A DNA stretch of 64,000 nt. It comes from a bacterium (GTDB taxonomy: Bacteria; Electryoneota; RPQS01; DYHQ01). The notes below the pieces were generated by a model, which saw nothing but the letters and a program-made list of their open reading frames with translations, made no database searches and was not told the DNA's origin. Positions 9,353 through 16,910 of the stretch are shown here, in pieces (the first letter of the stretch is position 1; each line of letters starts with the position of its first letter). Location of the stretch: positions 62,001 through 126,000 of the forward strand of contig JAUXGA010000005.1 in the NCBI GenBank assembly GCA_030622545.1, in the 5' to 3' direction. Both the position numbers and the translations under genes were made by a program.

Positions 9353-10108
9353 CTATAAAGAGAAAAGTTCTATTGCAGTTTCCGTCGTGACTCGAGCTAC
9401 GGTATTGAAATTCACGTTTTTGATTTCTGCGATTTTCTCGGCGATTTCCCGTACCATTGCCGGTTCGCAGCGTTTGCCGCGATGAGGCGCGGGCGCCATG
9501 AAGGGTGCGTCTGTTTCCAGCATCAGCCGCTCTAAAGGAATGAACGCGACAACTTCCGGCAGACTCGATTTCTTGTAGGTGATATTGCCGGTGAAAGAAA
9601 TATGAAATCCCAAATTCAGCACCTCGCGAGCGAATTCAATCCCTTCGGAAAAGCAATGGAAAACGCCGCATGAAACGCCGCTTTGCCGGACAATTTCCAG
9701 CGTGCGCTTGCCTGCTTTTCGGTGATGGATGATGGCGGGAAGCGCCAATTGCCGCGCCAATTCCAGCGTGCGTTCGAGGAGAGTTTCCTGCTCGGATTGA
9801 TTTGTCTCGCCTCGATAATAGTCCAAACCGATTTCGCCGATAGCGATGATTCGCGGGTCGCCCGCTTGCGCTTCAATCCAAAGCAAATCATCTTCGGTGA
9901 CGTTCGACGCTTCGGAAGGATGAACGCCCATCGTCGCTGCAACCATATCGGAATGCGCGTCCGCGATTTCCAGACATCTTTGACCGGTTTCGCGGTCGAG
10001 CGCAACGGTAATCACGCGCGAAACACCGGCGTCTTTGGCTCGCTGAAGAACTTCAGGCAAATCCTTTTCGAAATCATTCCAAAACAAATGTGCGTGAGTG
10101 TCAATCAT
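9353..10108 (-). CDS. tatD: TatD family metal-dependent hydrolase/DNase
   Basis: 251 residues, the usual size of TatD/YcfH/YabD proteins: cytoplasmic TIM-barrel hydrolases, some shown to be 3'-5' exonucleases. The metal ligands are all visible: THAHLF at the N-terminus, GEIGLDYYR, IIHHRKA, VFHCFSEG and LETDAPFMAP. The start is the ATG complementary to 10106-10108, 8 bp after the stop of the SpoIID-domain gene, so it is the last gene of a minus-strand operon with spmA, spmB and the SpoIID protein. A bidirectional terminator lies at 9184-9219. The symbol is a family name; ycfH-type function is equally possible. Confidence 0.92.
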   Translation of the reverse strand: MIDTHAHLFWNDFEKDLPEVLQRAKDAGVSRVITVALDRETGQRCLEIADAHSDMVAATMGVHPSEASNVTEDDLLWIEAQAGDPRIIAIGEIGLDYYRGETNQSEQETLLERTLELARQLALPAIIHHRKAGKRTLEIVRQSGVSCGVFHCFSEGIEFAREVLNLGFHISFTGNITYKKSSLPEVVAFIPLERLMLETDAPFMAPAPHRGKRCEPAMVREIAEKIAEIKNVNFNTVARVTTETAIELFSL

Positions 10109-10116
10109 TTAGCTCT

Positions 10117-11646
10117 CTACGTCTGCGTGAAAAGAGATGTGTGTGGGTAATAATGGTCCAAGATTTTTTCAGTACTCATGTTTTGGTTTGCCATCGCGAC
10201 AGCGCCGAGTTGACACAGGCCGACGCCATGACCCCAGCCGCCGCCAATGATAGTGAATCTGTCCGGCCCTTTGCCCTGCAGTTCGATGATGAAACAGGAT
10301 GACGGCAAATGCGATGATGATAACGCGCGGCGAATTTCGAGCTCGCGGTAGAGTTTTAATGTTCGTTTGCTTCCGATGATTTCTAAAATGAGAATGCGAC
10401 CGGACGCGCCGCGAACAAGCGGTCGAAGTTCTCGAAGTCTCCCGATTTCAACTCCTGTTTTATTTTGAATGATATTTTCGAGTTCCTTTGCGCTGTAATC
10501 GCGCTGCCAGCGGAAATGTCTTTCTTCGTTCCAGCGTTCCGGGTACGGATAGAAGTCGTCATTACAAAAAGCGGCGGGTTTTTGATGAAGGAAGTCGCTC
10601 GCCGCTTTCTCGTCTTTCAAATTCCCGATAGTTAATTCGCCGCAAGGGCGCGACATCAAATACGCCGGGCCTTCTCCTCCCCAGACAGCTTCGTAGGTTT
10701 CACTCACGCCGCCGCAGCTTTTCGCGTAACGCGCATCGGCGGGTTTATTTTCATGTGTCAGAATTTGACCGGCCGTTTCGCCAATCGCAGGATGGATGTC
10801 ATTCGGTTCGCGGCTGACTCCTTGGTAGCATTGGCAATGGTCGTCATTGCACAGATGGAATCCATCGCCGCGGTGATGCCGTCCGGTGGTCGCTAAAACT
10901 GTCGAACGCGCCGCGATAGCTTGCGCCGCAAGGAACGCATCCGGAAGGTCAGCGCCCATTTCGGAAAAGACCGTGCTATGCAGATAAGTTTCAAGGGGCA
11001 ACCGATTCGCTGCTGTCAGACCTTGCTTGGGAGATGCAAACAAATGAAGCTGGCCGCGATAGCTTAGTTTTTCTTTCCGTTCCCAGTGAAAGCCGCGCCC
11101 GATGGGAATCTTGTCAAGATGAAAAATAGTCTTCGCGCGCGGAATGCAGGCAACGCGCGCTGCTTCAAATTTCATTTCACCGATGGTGAAATGAAAGGGT
11201 GCTTCACGCGTATCTTCCATCGGGACGATGGACAGAGCAAGCGGCTCCAGATTTGTCTTGTCGCGCAGGTCATGCAGAAGCTCTTCGGCGTCGCTCAAGG
11301 AACCCGCCGCAAGCACCGGCCACCAGATGCGCCCATCCAAGTTTTCACTCCAGCGAACTCCCGCCTCGATAACATCTCCTTTGAAACTCCCGGAGACACG
11401 TAGCGCGCGCGCCAAAATTTCCTGTGCGCGTTCTTCGGAAAGGCTCTCATCCAAACGAATGCCGAACGCTCTTTTTTTATGCGTCAGAGGAGCGCGAGCG
11501 CGGAAGTTGCGGCTCTCTGCGGTGAAGCGCTCGAGCTTACCTGATAGCGTTGTTACATCGACATCAAATTCACCCGCAAGTTCACCGGTGATTTCGGCTT
11601 CGTTCCAAAGCAGCCCGATGTCTATTTGAATGTTGGAGATTCGCAT
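10117..11646 (-). CDS. SpoIID/LytB domain protein
   Basis: 509 residues. The SpoIID domain (about 210-509) contains the catalytic-Glu region PLETYLHSTVFSEMG, AAQAIAARSTVLA, the CQCYQGV and AIGETAGQIL blocks, SCGGVSETYEAVW, and the C-terminal GGGWGHGVGLCQLGAVAMA. In Firmicutes SpoIID is a lytic transglycosylase trimming glycan strands during engulfment; homologues in non-sporulating diderms are common but less understood. The first 200 residues are an SPOR-free beta-rich region of unknown role. No N-terminal signal peptide or membrane helix is visible (MRISNIQIDIGLLWNEAE), which is odd for a cell-wall enzyme. It begins 9 bp after spmB in the same operon. Confidence 0.88.
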   Translation of the reverse strand: MRISNIQIDIGLLWNEAEITGELAGEFDVDVTTLSGKLERFTAESRNFRARAPLTHKKRAFGIRLDESLSEERAQEILARALRVSGSFKGDVIEAGVRWSENLDGRIWWPVLAAGSLSDAEELLHDLRDKTNLEPLALSIVPMEDTREAPFHFTIGEMKFEAARVACIPRAKTIFHLDKIPIGRGFHWERKEKLSYRGQLHLFASPKQGLTAANRLPLETYLHSTVFSEMGADLPDAFLAAQAIAARSTVLATTGRHHRGDGFHLCNDDHCQCYQGVSREPNDIHPAIGETAGQILTHENKPADARYAKSCGGVSETYEAVWGGEGPAYLMSRPCGELTIGNLKDEKAASDFLHQKPAAFCNDDFYPYPERWNEERHFRWQRDYSAKELENIIQNKTGVEIGRLRELRPLVRGASGRILILEIIGSKRTLKLYRELEIRRALSSSHLPSSCFIIELQGKGPDRFTIIGGGWGHGVGLCQLGAVAMANQNMSTEKILDHYYPHTSLFTQT

Positions 11647-11655
11647 TATTGAATT

Positions 11656-12201
11656 CTAACCAAAAACAAGGTTGCAGATGGTGATGGCGATGGTGATGCC
11701 GACGGCGTCGCCGATGAGGCACGCGGGAACAGCATGGCGCGAGCGGCGGACAGCGACCGAACCGAAATAGACCGCCAAGACGTAAAAGGTGGTTTCGGTC
11801 GAGCCCATCATGGTCGAAAGCATGTTGCCGATGAGACTGTCCGCTCCATAGGTATTGAGTCCTTCCGTCATCACACCCAGAGCACCGCTGCCGGAAAGAG
11901 GCCGGATGACCGCCATCGGTAAAACTTCCGGCGGGACACCTAATGGAGACAAAATTGGCCGAAGCGCCGCGACAACCCAGTCCATCGCTCCCGATGCGCG
12001 GAAGACCGCAATCGCAACTAAAATCGCTACCAAATAGGGGATAATCCTCACGCCGACATTGAAGCCTTCCTTCGCTCCCTCCACGAAGACCTCATAGATT
12101 TTCACACGCCGAATCGCTCCTACGACGACGATGATTAGAAAGATAATCGGTATCGCCCAGACGGACGCTTCCTGAAAAATCATCGAAATATTCTCAGACA
12201 T
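11656..12201 (-). CDS. spmB: SpmB-like membrane protein
   Basis: 181 residues from the ATG at 12199-12201, which overlaps the end of spmA by 8 bp; a longer frame to 12264 would bury the start inside spmA and is rejected. Several membrane helices (SVWAIPIIFLIIVVVGAI, IIPYLVAILVAIAVF, GDAVGITIAITICNLVFG) and the Gate/nucleoside-recognition signature RPLSGSGALGVM and MLSTMMGSTETTFYVLAVYFG identify SpmB. In Bacillus SpmA and SpmB affect spore core dehydration; elsewhere they are inferred to form a transporter pair of unknown substrate. Adjacent spmA supports the call. Confidence 0.9.
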   Translation of the reverse strand: MSENISMIFQEASVWAIPIIFLIIVVVGAIRRVKIYEVFVEGAKEGFNVGVRIIPYLVAILVAIAVFRASGAMDWVVAALRPILSPLGVPPEVLPMAVIRPLSGSGALGVMTEGLNTYGADSLIGNMLSTMMGSTETTFYVLAVYFGSVAVRRSRHAVPACLIGDAVGITIAITICNLVFG

Positions 12202-12808
12202 TTTGCGCCTCCATCCGGTAGCCTTTCGCGCGCTGCAGCAGTTTCGCGCTGATAACGCCCACAACCGTGGAGCAGATGGTAGCGATAATGGTGGTGCCGA
12301 TGATGGAGGTGGGATTCATGGAGCCTGCCGAAGCACGCAATGCGATGACGGTCGCGGGAATGACGGTCACGGAAGTGGTGTTGATGACTAAGAAAGTCAC
12401 CATAGCGTTGCTTGCAGTCGCGCTGCCTTTATTCAGGCTTTGCAAGTCCTGCATGGCTTTCAACCCAAGAGCGGTAGCGCTGTTGCCCAGCCCGAGCATG
12501 TTGGCGGCGATATTGGCTAGCATCGAACCCATCGCCGGATGTTCTGCTGGTACGTCGGGAAACAGCCTCGTCATCACCGGACGAAGCAATCGGGCAATGA
12601 AGCGCACCGCGCCGCCTTCTTCGGCGATTTTCATCAGCCCCAGCCAGAGCGCCATGATGCCAATCAGACCGATGGAGAGAGTTACCGCCGTTTTCGCCGC
12701 GTCGAAAGCGGCATTGGTGACTTCCGCCATCCGACCTGTGAAGGCCGCGACGATGACTCCTGAAACAATCAATCCCAACCAGATCCAATTTATCATGGGA
12801 AGCCTCAT
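12194..12808 (-). CDS. spmA: SpmA-like membrane protein
   Basis: 204 residues; first gene of the minus-strand operon. On the coding strand AGGA lies about 5 nt before the ATG at 12808, supporting that start over an internal Met four codons later. Hydrophobic helices (MINWIWLGLIVSGVIVAAF, LSIGLIGIMALWLGLMKI) and the Gate-domain block ANMLGLGNSATALGLKAMQDLQ match SpmA, as does FLVINTTSVTVIPATVIALR. Its start is divergent from the genes to the right, and the 8-bp overlap with spmB implies coupled translation. Substrate unknown; in this non-Firmicute context a role in sporulation is unlikely. Confidence 0.9.
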   Translation of the reverse strand: MRLPMINWIWLGLIVSGVIVAAFTGRMAEVTNAAFDAAKTAVTLSIGLIGIMALWLGLMKIAEEGGAVRFIARLLRPVMTRLFPDVPAEHPAMGSMLANIAANMLGLGNSATALGLKAMQDLQSLNKGSATASNAMVTFLVINTTSVTVIPATVIALRASAGSMNPTSIIGTTIIATICSTVVGVISAKLLQRAKGYRMEAQNV

Positions 12809-12869
12809 AAATTCCTGCTGACCCTCTTAAGATAAGGCATCTTGCTTAGATTTACAATCCGGGATTCAG

Positions 12870-13214
12870 GTGATCGCGGCACAGGGGTTGCCTATCCTAC
12901 GTATCAGGAAAGCGGCGCGAAGAAAATCTGCGGTTGCCGAAAACTCCGGACTGTCTGCCGATACATTCTTTTCGGTTGTGCTGCCGCAGGCGATATTTTC
13001 ACAGGGACAGGTGTCCGAAGTCGGTTGTCAGGAGTTACTGATTCATCCGCCGGAGAGCAGTTTCCATCTGCTGCGAGAGCCGCCGTTCTTCACGCGAACC
13101 GAACTCGATATTGACGACTCCGATGGGGATACCTTATCCGCTTATGGATTTGATTATATTCGATACGAAGCGGTCGCGACGGTCAGGTATCGTTTGTCGG
13201 CGGGAGGTGAATGA
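12870..13214 (+). CDS. Hypothetical protein
   Basis: Open frame of 114 residues from a GTG, with no good ribosome-binding site seen. The sequence is soluble, moderately acidic toward the C-terminus (FTRTELDIDDSDGDTLSAYG) and has no recognisable motif. It overlaps the next start by ATGA (13211-13214), as in translationally coupled pairs, and that downstream reading frame is broken. The pair may be the remains of a two-gene exported-protein unit. Low confidence that it is expressed. Confidence 0.35.
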   Translation: MIAAQGLPILRIRKAARRKSAVAENSGLSADTFFSVVLPQAIFSQGQVSEVGCQELLIHPPESSFHLLREPPFFTRTELDIDDSDGDTLSAYGFDYIRYEAVATVRYRLSAGGE

Positions 13215-13464
13215 TGAAGAGATACGTTGGTGGAATACTATTGCTGCTTCTATCATCGGCGGCATTTGCAGTCGGGCTTCGCTTTGATGATCGCGGCCCG
13301 CGAGCGGCTCTACTCAATCCGGCTTGCATGATGCTCTGTTTTCCTGCGGAACAGGTTTGAGGCTTGGTCATTACGAACTGGATATTTCTATCGCGGCCAT
13401 CGGCGGGCTGTTCGAATCGGCTCAGGGCGCAGGATTGGAGATTTCACAGAGGATATTCTTCTAA
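13211..13464 (+). pseudogene. Remnant of an exported outer-membrane protein (signal peptide plus C-terminal strands)
   Basis: The first frame gives a good signal peptide (RYVGGILLLLLSSAAFA) and AALLNPACM, then stops at 13360 after 49 residues. A second frame entering near 13326 continues with GTGLRLGHYELDISIA and ends SQRIFF just before TAA at 13464, the aromatic end expected of a beta-barrel protein. Such a protein normally has hundreds of residues between these parts, so the gene seems to have lost its middle and the frame. A terminator follows at once. A very short functional peptide is the alternative. Confidence 0.55.
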
Positions 13465-13484
13465 GAAAAGAGGTAAACGCCAGT

Positions 13485-13518
13485 AAAACAGGAGCGTGGC
13501 AACCGCGCTCCTGTTTTT
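13485..13518 (+). terminator. Intrinsic terminator after the OMP remnant
   Basis: AAAACAGGAGCG (13485-13496) pairs perfectly with CGCTCCTGTTTT (13506-13517), 9-nt loop, T-run included. The intact terminator shows that the broken gene before it was once a transcription unit. Confidence 0.9.
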
Positions 13519-13727
13519 CTATTGAAGAAGTTGCGCTGCTTTCGGAGGCGCAAGGTCTATAGGGCTAAAAGAAGAGGCGTGAGCGCTCAGCGAGGAGATT
13601 TCTCTTTGTTTTTAAGTGGTAGAGACCCTTGCAAAAGCAGCATTCCAGTTGAGAATCACGTGTTATCACCATATTAAACAACATATTAGGGAAACATGAA
13701 TTTTTTTTGTAAAATTCTAAAACTCTC

Positions 13728-13756
13728 TTGACAATGCCTTGTATTATTAGTATAAT
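13728..13756 (+). promoter_or_regulatory. Consensus sigma-70 promoter
   Basis: TTGACA (13728-13733), 17-bp spacer, TATAAT (13751-13756): both boxes are perfect. Transcription would begin near 13764, leaving a leader of about 290 nt before the gene at 14053. The upstream 13519-13727 stretch is AT-rich and shows no gene. Confidence 0.85.
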
Positions 13757-13959
13757 TAATATTGCAGGAGTTGTGTCATTTCGGCGCTATCCTTAGTGCT
13801 AAGGTGAGTTGAGAAACACACCGGTTTCCTGTTATCTAAATACACACCACGACCTGACTTAGATTGCAAAAAAAAGATAAATATCCGCAAGGATCAATTC
13901 CCATCTTTCAATGCATTCGTGTACAAAACTGGGGATCATTAGGTTTTACAAGGAATTAG

Positions 13960-14006
13960 GCGAAGAACGGCCTTGTTATGGCCATTTGTTCGCTTTGCAT
14001 TTTTTT
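13960..14006 (+). terminator. Terminator-like hairpin in the leader of the 14053 gene
   Basis: GCGAA (13960-13964) pairs with TTCGC (13989-13993) around an inner GGCC/GGCC stem, then TTTGCATTTTTTT. It is imperfect (internal loop) but lies between a consensus promoter and the start codon, so it could end a leader RNA or act as an attenuator. Confidence 0.45.
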
Positions 14007-14052
14007 CGTTGAAAGTCAAAGGAACCCATATAAATAACTTGGGAGATTGCTC

Positions 14053-16629
14053 ATGAGGAGAGACATTGTGTTTTTAGTGGTGCTCGCGCTTGTCGCGGCA
14101 GGAGCCGTTTTTGCCGCAACATTGCCGGCGCCTCAGGTTGGACCTGTAAAGGTATCCAATGACCCGGTGACACCGGTTCAGACGACTCCGGTACCTGCTT
14201 ACAATGACGGGTGGTATGATGTTTTCCCCGTCCAGATGGGAGCCGATTTGAAGGATGGTGGTCGCCATTTAGACTACATCGACAGTACGGCTATGTTCGA
14301 CTCATTGGAAGGCGATTGCACGGCCTGGGCTGGCGCGGATCTGGATGCCGGATGGTTCTGGCGTCGTGATGATACGCTTCACCTTCCCCATCTCAACGAC
14401 ACATCATGGTGGTGCGCTGATTTATGCTTGAACGCCCCAGGATTCAAAGGTGGTTATAACGATCACTGGCTTCAATTCCTGGTTTCAGACACCTTCGATT
14501 TGACCGCTACGACAACACCCACACTGAAGTTCAAGGCGCGCTGGAAGATCGAGGTTGTAGCCGGCACTGACCCACCGTGGGATATGTGGGATGGTTGGAA
14601 TTGCTGGGGTTCCACTAATGCTGGAGAGACATGGAGTGTTTTAGGCAGTGTTACTCCGAGATATTCAGATTTTGGAGGTACTAGTTCCTGGGCCTTCGGT
14701 CATGATGGACAGGGGTGGGGTTATGGCCCCGGTATCCCCGCTTTTGGTGATACTAATAGTCAGGAATGGCAAGAAATTAGCTATGATCTCTACGCCGGCG
14801 GCACTGGTTTTATGGCAGGCAAAGACAGTTGTATGGTGCGCTGGGCTTTCGCCTCAGATCAAGGCTGGTGCTCCATAGATGATCCGTCTTTCTTCTGCTT
14901 GATTGTTGACAGTATCCGTGTTAATACTGATCAGGGCATCAAGCTTTCGAATGATGGTGAACAAGGTGAGTTCACGTTTGACAGAGGTCCGGGTGCATTG
15001 GGTACTTGGGTGTATGACAATACGGAGTCCCACTCTCCTACACATTGCTGGAGTATTGCGAATGACACTAGTATTACCCTTGGGCTTGTTTCCTATCCTA
15101 TAACACTTCCAGCGGGTTACGACTTTCTCACTATGCGTTATTGGGTGTGGTGCGACTGGCCGGATTTCAGCCTTCCTGGAAGTAATTCACTTTTAGACTA
15201 TTACCAAATCGTGATATCTGACGCTGCGTGCCCGGCATATGAACAGGTTGTCTATGACTACGCGTATGACAACGGTGAGCCTCCTCCGGGCGGCAACTCT
15301 CTAACGGGATGGGTTCAACGCGCTGAAGGTCTCGGTGTGATAAACGAGGTCGTGACTGGAGTTCCAATTGATCTCATGCCTTGGGCCGGACAGACCGTTC
15401 GCATCGCCTTCGGTGTCACAACTGATGACACTCTCATAACGGGAACAGGTTTGCATATTGACGACGTGGAAATCATCGCTTCGCGGCGTTATGCTCATGA
15501 CCTTGCCTTACGAGATCTCGTTGTTCCTTTCCCCACGACTTATGGCTTGCAGGCTGACCTTCAGTACAACGTATATAACGACGGCGCGAATGGAGAAAAA
15601 CCGATCAACACCGATTATTGGATTGAGGATCCCAATGCTTCGATATCCTCAGGCAGCGTGAATATTGCGGATTCGTTCTATACTGGGGACGATTCCACGA
15701 TTACCATTCTCTGGACTCCGGATGTTTGCGGCTCTTGGCGTCTTGGTGCAGCATGCATTTTGGCAGGTGACGTCGATCCATCCAATGACACCCTTGAAAC
15801 ACCGATTAATTCACCCGAGACTGATCCGAACGAGAACCTCGCTGTCTCCGTGCTGCCCGAGGGACTCTATGAACTGGCGTATCATGCGCGCAGCGCAGGG
15901 AACTACTTCTTCTATCCACGGTACACTCGCTTTACCCCGGTGGATGATGGAGTCCCGTCGCCTGACGTGGACAACTATGACATGCTTCGGCTGAAGGTGA
16001 TGTGGATGTACCACCCGGCTCTCTCCGATACGGGCGGAACCGTCTGGATTGAGTTCTGGGAGGACAGCACGGCGGAAAATCCGAGCACCACGCTCATCCA
16101 TCGAATTGTGACCAAGATTGATACGACCGAAACGGTTGGCAGCTCTCTCTCCGACCACTGGTGGATATTCGACTTAGACACTATTCCCGTGCTGCAGAAC
16201 CGCTCGGGTGACTTCTGGGTTTCTATCGCAGGCCAGGATTCCGCCCTCCATGACGGCGATTTGCGAGAGGTGCCAAATGTGCTGGGCCTGGGCACTGATG
16301 AAACTGTCTCTGACGGCCACAGTTTTATTCTTCTCGACGACGGATTAACGTTCTCAACCGGACGCTTTCTGATTCAAGTGACGATTGGAGAAGTGAAACC
16401 GGTGGACAATCTGACAGTATTCCGAGATGGAGCAACGGACGACGTTACTCTAAGATGGTCATCACCGACATCATGTCCTTCTGCGAATGTCTATCGTCTG
16501 ACCGACCCGATGCAGGACTACACGACAGGAACGTTGCTGACACCGACACCGATAACAGACACGTTTTACAAAGATGTCAACGCTGTTGCAAGCGTCAAAT
16601 ACTTCTACGTCGTTACCGTAGCCTACTAA
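14053..16629 (+). CDS. Large secreted multidomain beta-rich protein
   Basis: 858 residues. GGGAG at 14042-14046 lies 6 nt upstream of ATG 14053, which supports this start. A signal peptide (FLVVLALVAAGAVFA) leads into a Trp/Asp-rich region with jelly-roll features like those of MAM or immune-inhibitor-A accessory domains (SCMVRWAFASDQGWC; SFFCLIVDSIRVN; VRIAFGVTTDDT; GLHIDDVEII). Around residue 480 comes a CARDB-like domain (HDLALRDLVVPFPTTY...), and the end resembles a fibronectin type III fold (DDVTLRWSSP...KYFYVVTVAY). No type IX tail and no catalytic motif were found. Own promoter, long leader and strong terminator make it a single-gene unit. Confidence 0.8.
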   Translation: MRRDIVFLVVLALVAAGAVFAATLPAPQVGPVKVSNDPVTPVQTTPVPAYNDGWYDVFPVQMGADLKDGGRHLDYIDSTAMFDSLEGDCTAWAGADLDAGWFWRRDDTLHLPHLNDTSWWCADLCLNAPGFKGGYNDHWLQFLVSDTFDLTATTTPTLKFKARWKIEVVAGTDPPWDMWDGWNCWGSTNAGETWSVLGSVTPRYSDFGGTSSWAFGHDGQGWGYGPGIPAFGDTNSQEWQEISYDLYAGGTGFMAGKDSCMVRWAFASDQGWCSIDDPSFFCLIVDSIRVNTDQGIKLSNDGEQGEFTFDRGPGALGTWVYDNTESHSPTHCWSIANDTSITLGLVSYPITLPAGYDFLTMRYWVWCDWPDFSLPGSNSLLDYYQIVISDAACPAYEQVVYDYAYDNGEPPPGGNSLTGWVQRAEGLGVINEVVTGVPIDLMPWAGQTVRIAFGVTTDDTLITGTGLHIDDVEIIASRRYAHDLALRDLVVPFPTTYGLQADLQYNVYNDGANGEKPINTDYWIEDPNASISSGSVNIADSFYTGDDSTITILWTPDVCGSWRLGAACILAGDVDPSNDTLETPINSPETDPNENLAVSVLPEGLYELAYHARSAGNYFFYPRYTRFTPVDDGVPSPDVDNYDMLRLKVMWMYHPALSDTGGTVWIEFWEDSTAENPSTTLIHRIVTKIDTTETVGSSLSDHWWIFDLDTIPVLQNRSGDFWVSIAGQDSALHDGDLREVPNVLGLGTDETVSDGHSFILLDDGLTFSTGRFLIQVTIGEVKPVDNLTVFRDGATDDVTLRWSSPTSCPSANVYRLTDPMQDYTTGTLLTPTPITDTFYKDVNAVASVKYFYVVTVAY

Positions 16630-16678
16630 TTCTTCTCTGTATGAGAAGTTATCGCGAAGCTTAAGAAGCACAAACAAT

Positions 16679-16715
16679 GCGGCTCTCGGGATTTTCCCGA
16701 GGGCCGCGTTTTTTT
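16679..16715 (+). terminator. Strong intrinsic terminator
   Basis: GCGGCTCTCGGG (16679-16690) pairs with CCCGAGGGCCGC over 12 bp (one G-U), ATTTT loop, then seven T (16709-16715). Confidence 0.95.
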
Positions 16716-16741
16716 GTAGGGGCTGACCTATGTGTCAGCCC
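16716..16741. repeat. Intergenic palindrome (GTAGGGGCTGAC...GTCAGCCC)
   Basis: GGGCTGAC and GTCAGCCC form an 8-bp stem. It shares the GTAGGGGC opening with the GTAGGGGCGCAC family found at 16765, 28645, 35286 and 35331. Confidence 0.6.
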
Positions 16742-16764
16742 GCGAACGAATAAACGAAGGCAAA

Positions 16765-16794
16765 GACGGGCGCACACGCGGGTGCGCCCCTGCC
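16765..16794. repeat. GACGGGCGCACACG-type palindrome, copy 1
   Basis: GACGGGCGCACACGCGGGTG then CGCCCCTGCC; GGGCGCAC pairs with GTGCGCCC. Same family as 28645-28673 and the two copies at 35286-35358. Confidence 0.75.
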
Positions 16795-16910
16795 ACAAAT
16801 AATAGGACAATTTTTATAAAAAAGTGAATCTTTTAGGGAAGTGTTTCGTCTAACTACATAGCATCTTGTGCTTGCGAAAGTGAAAGTTTACAAGTTTTAG
16901 GAGAAGAGCG

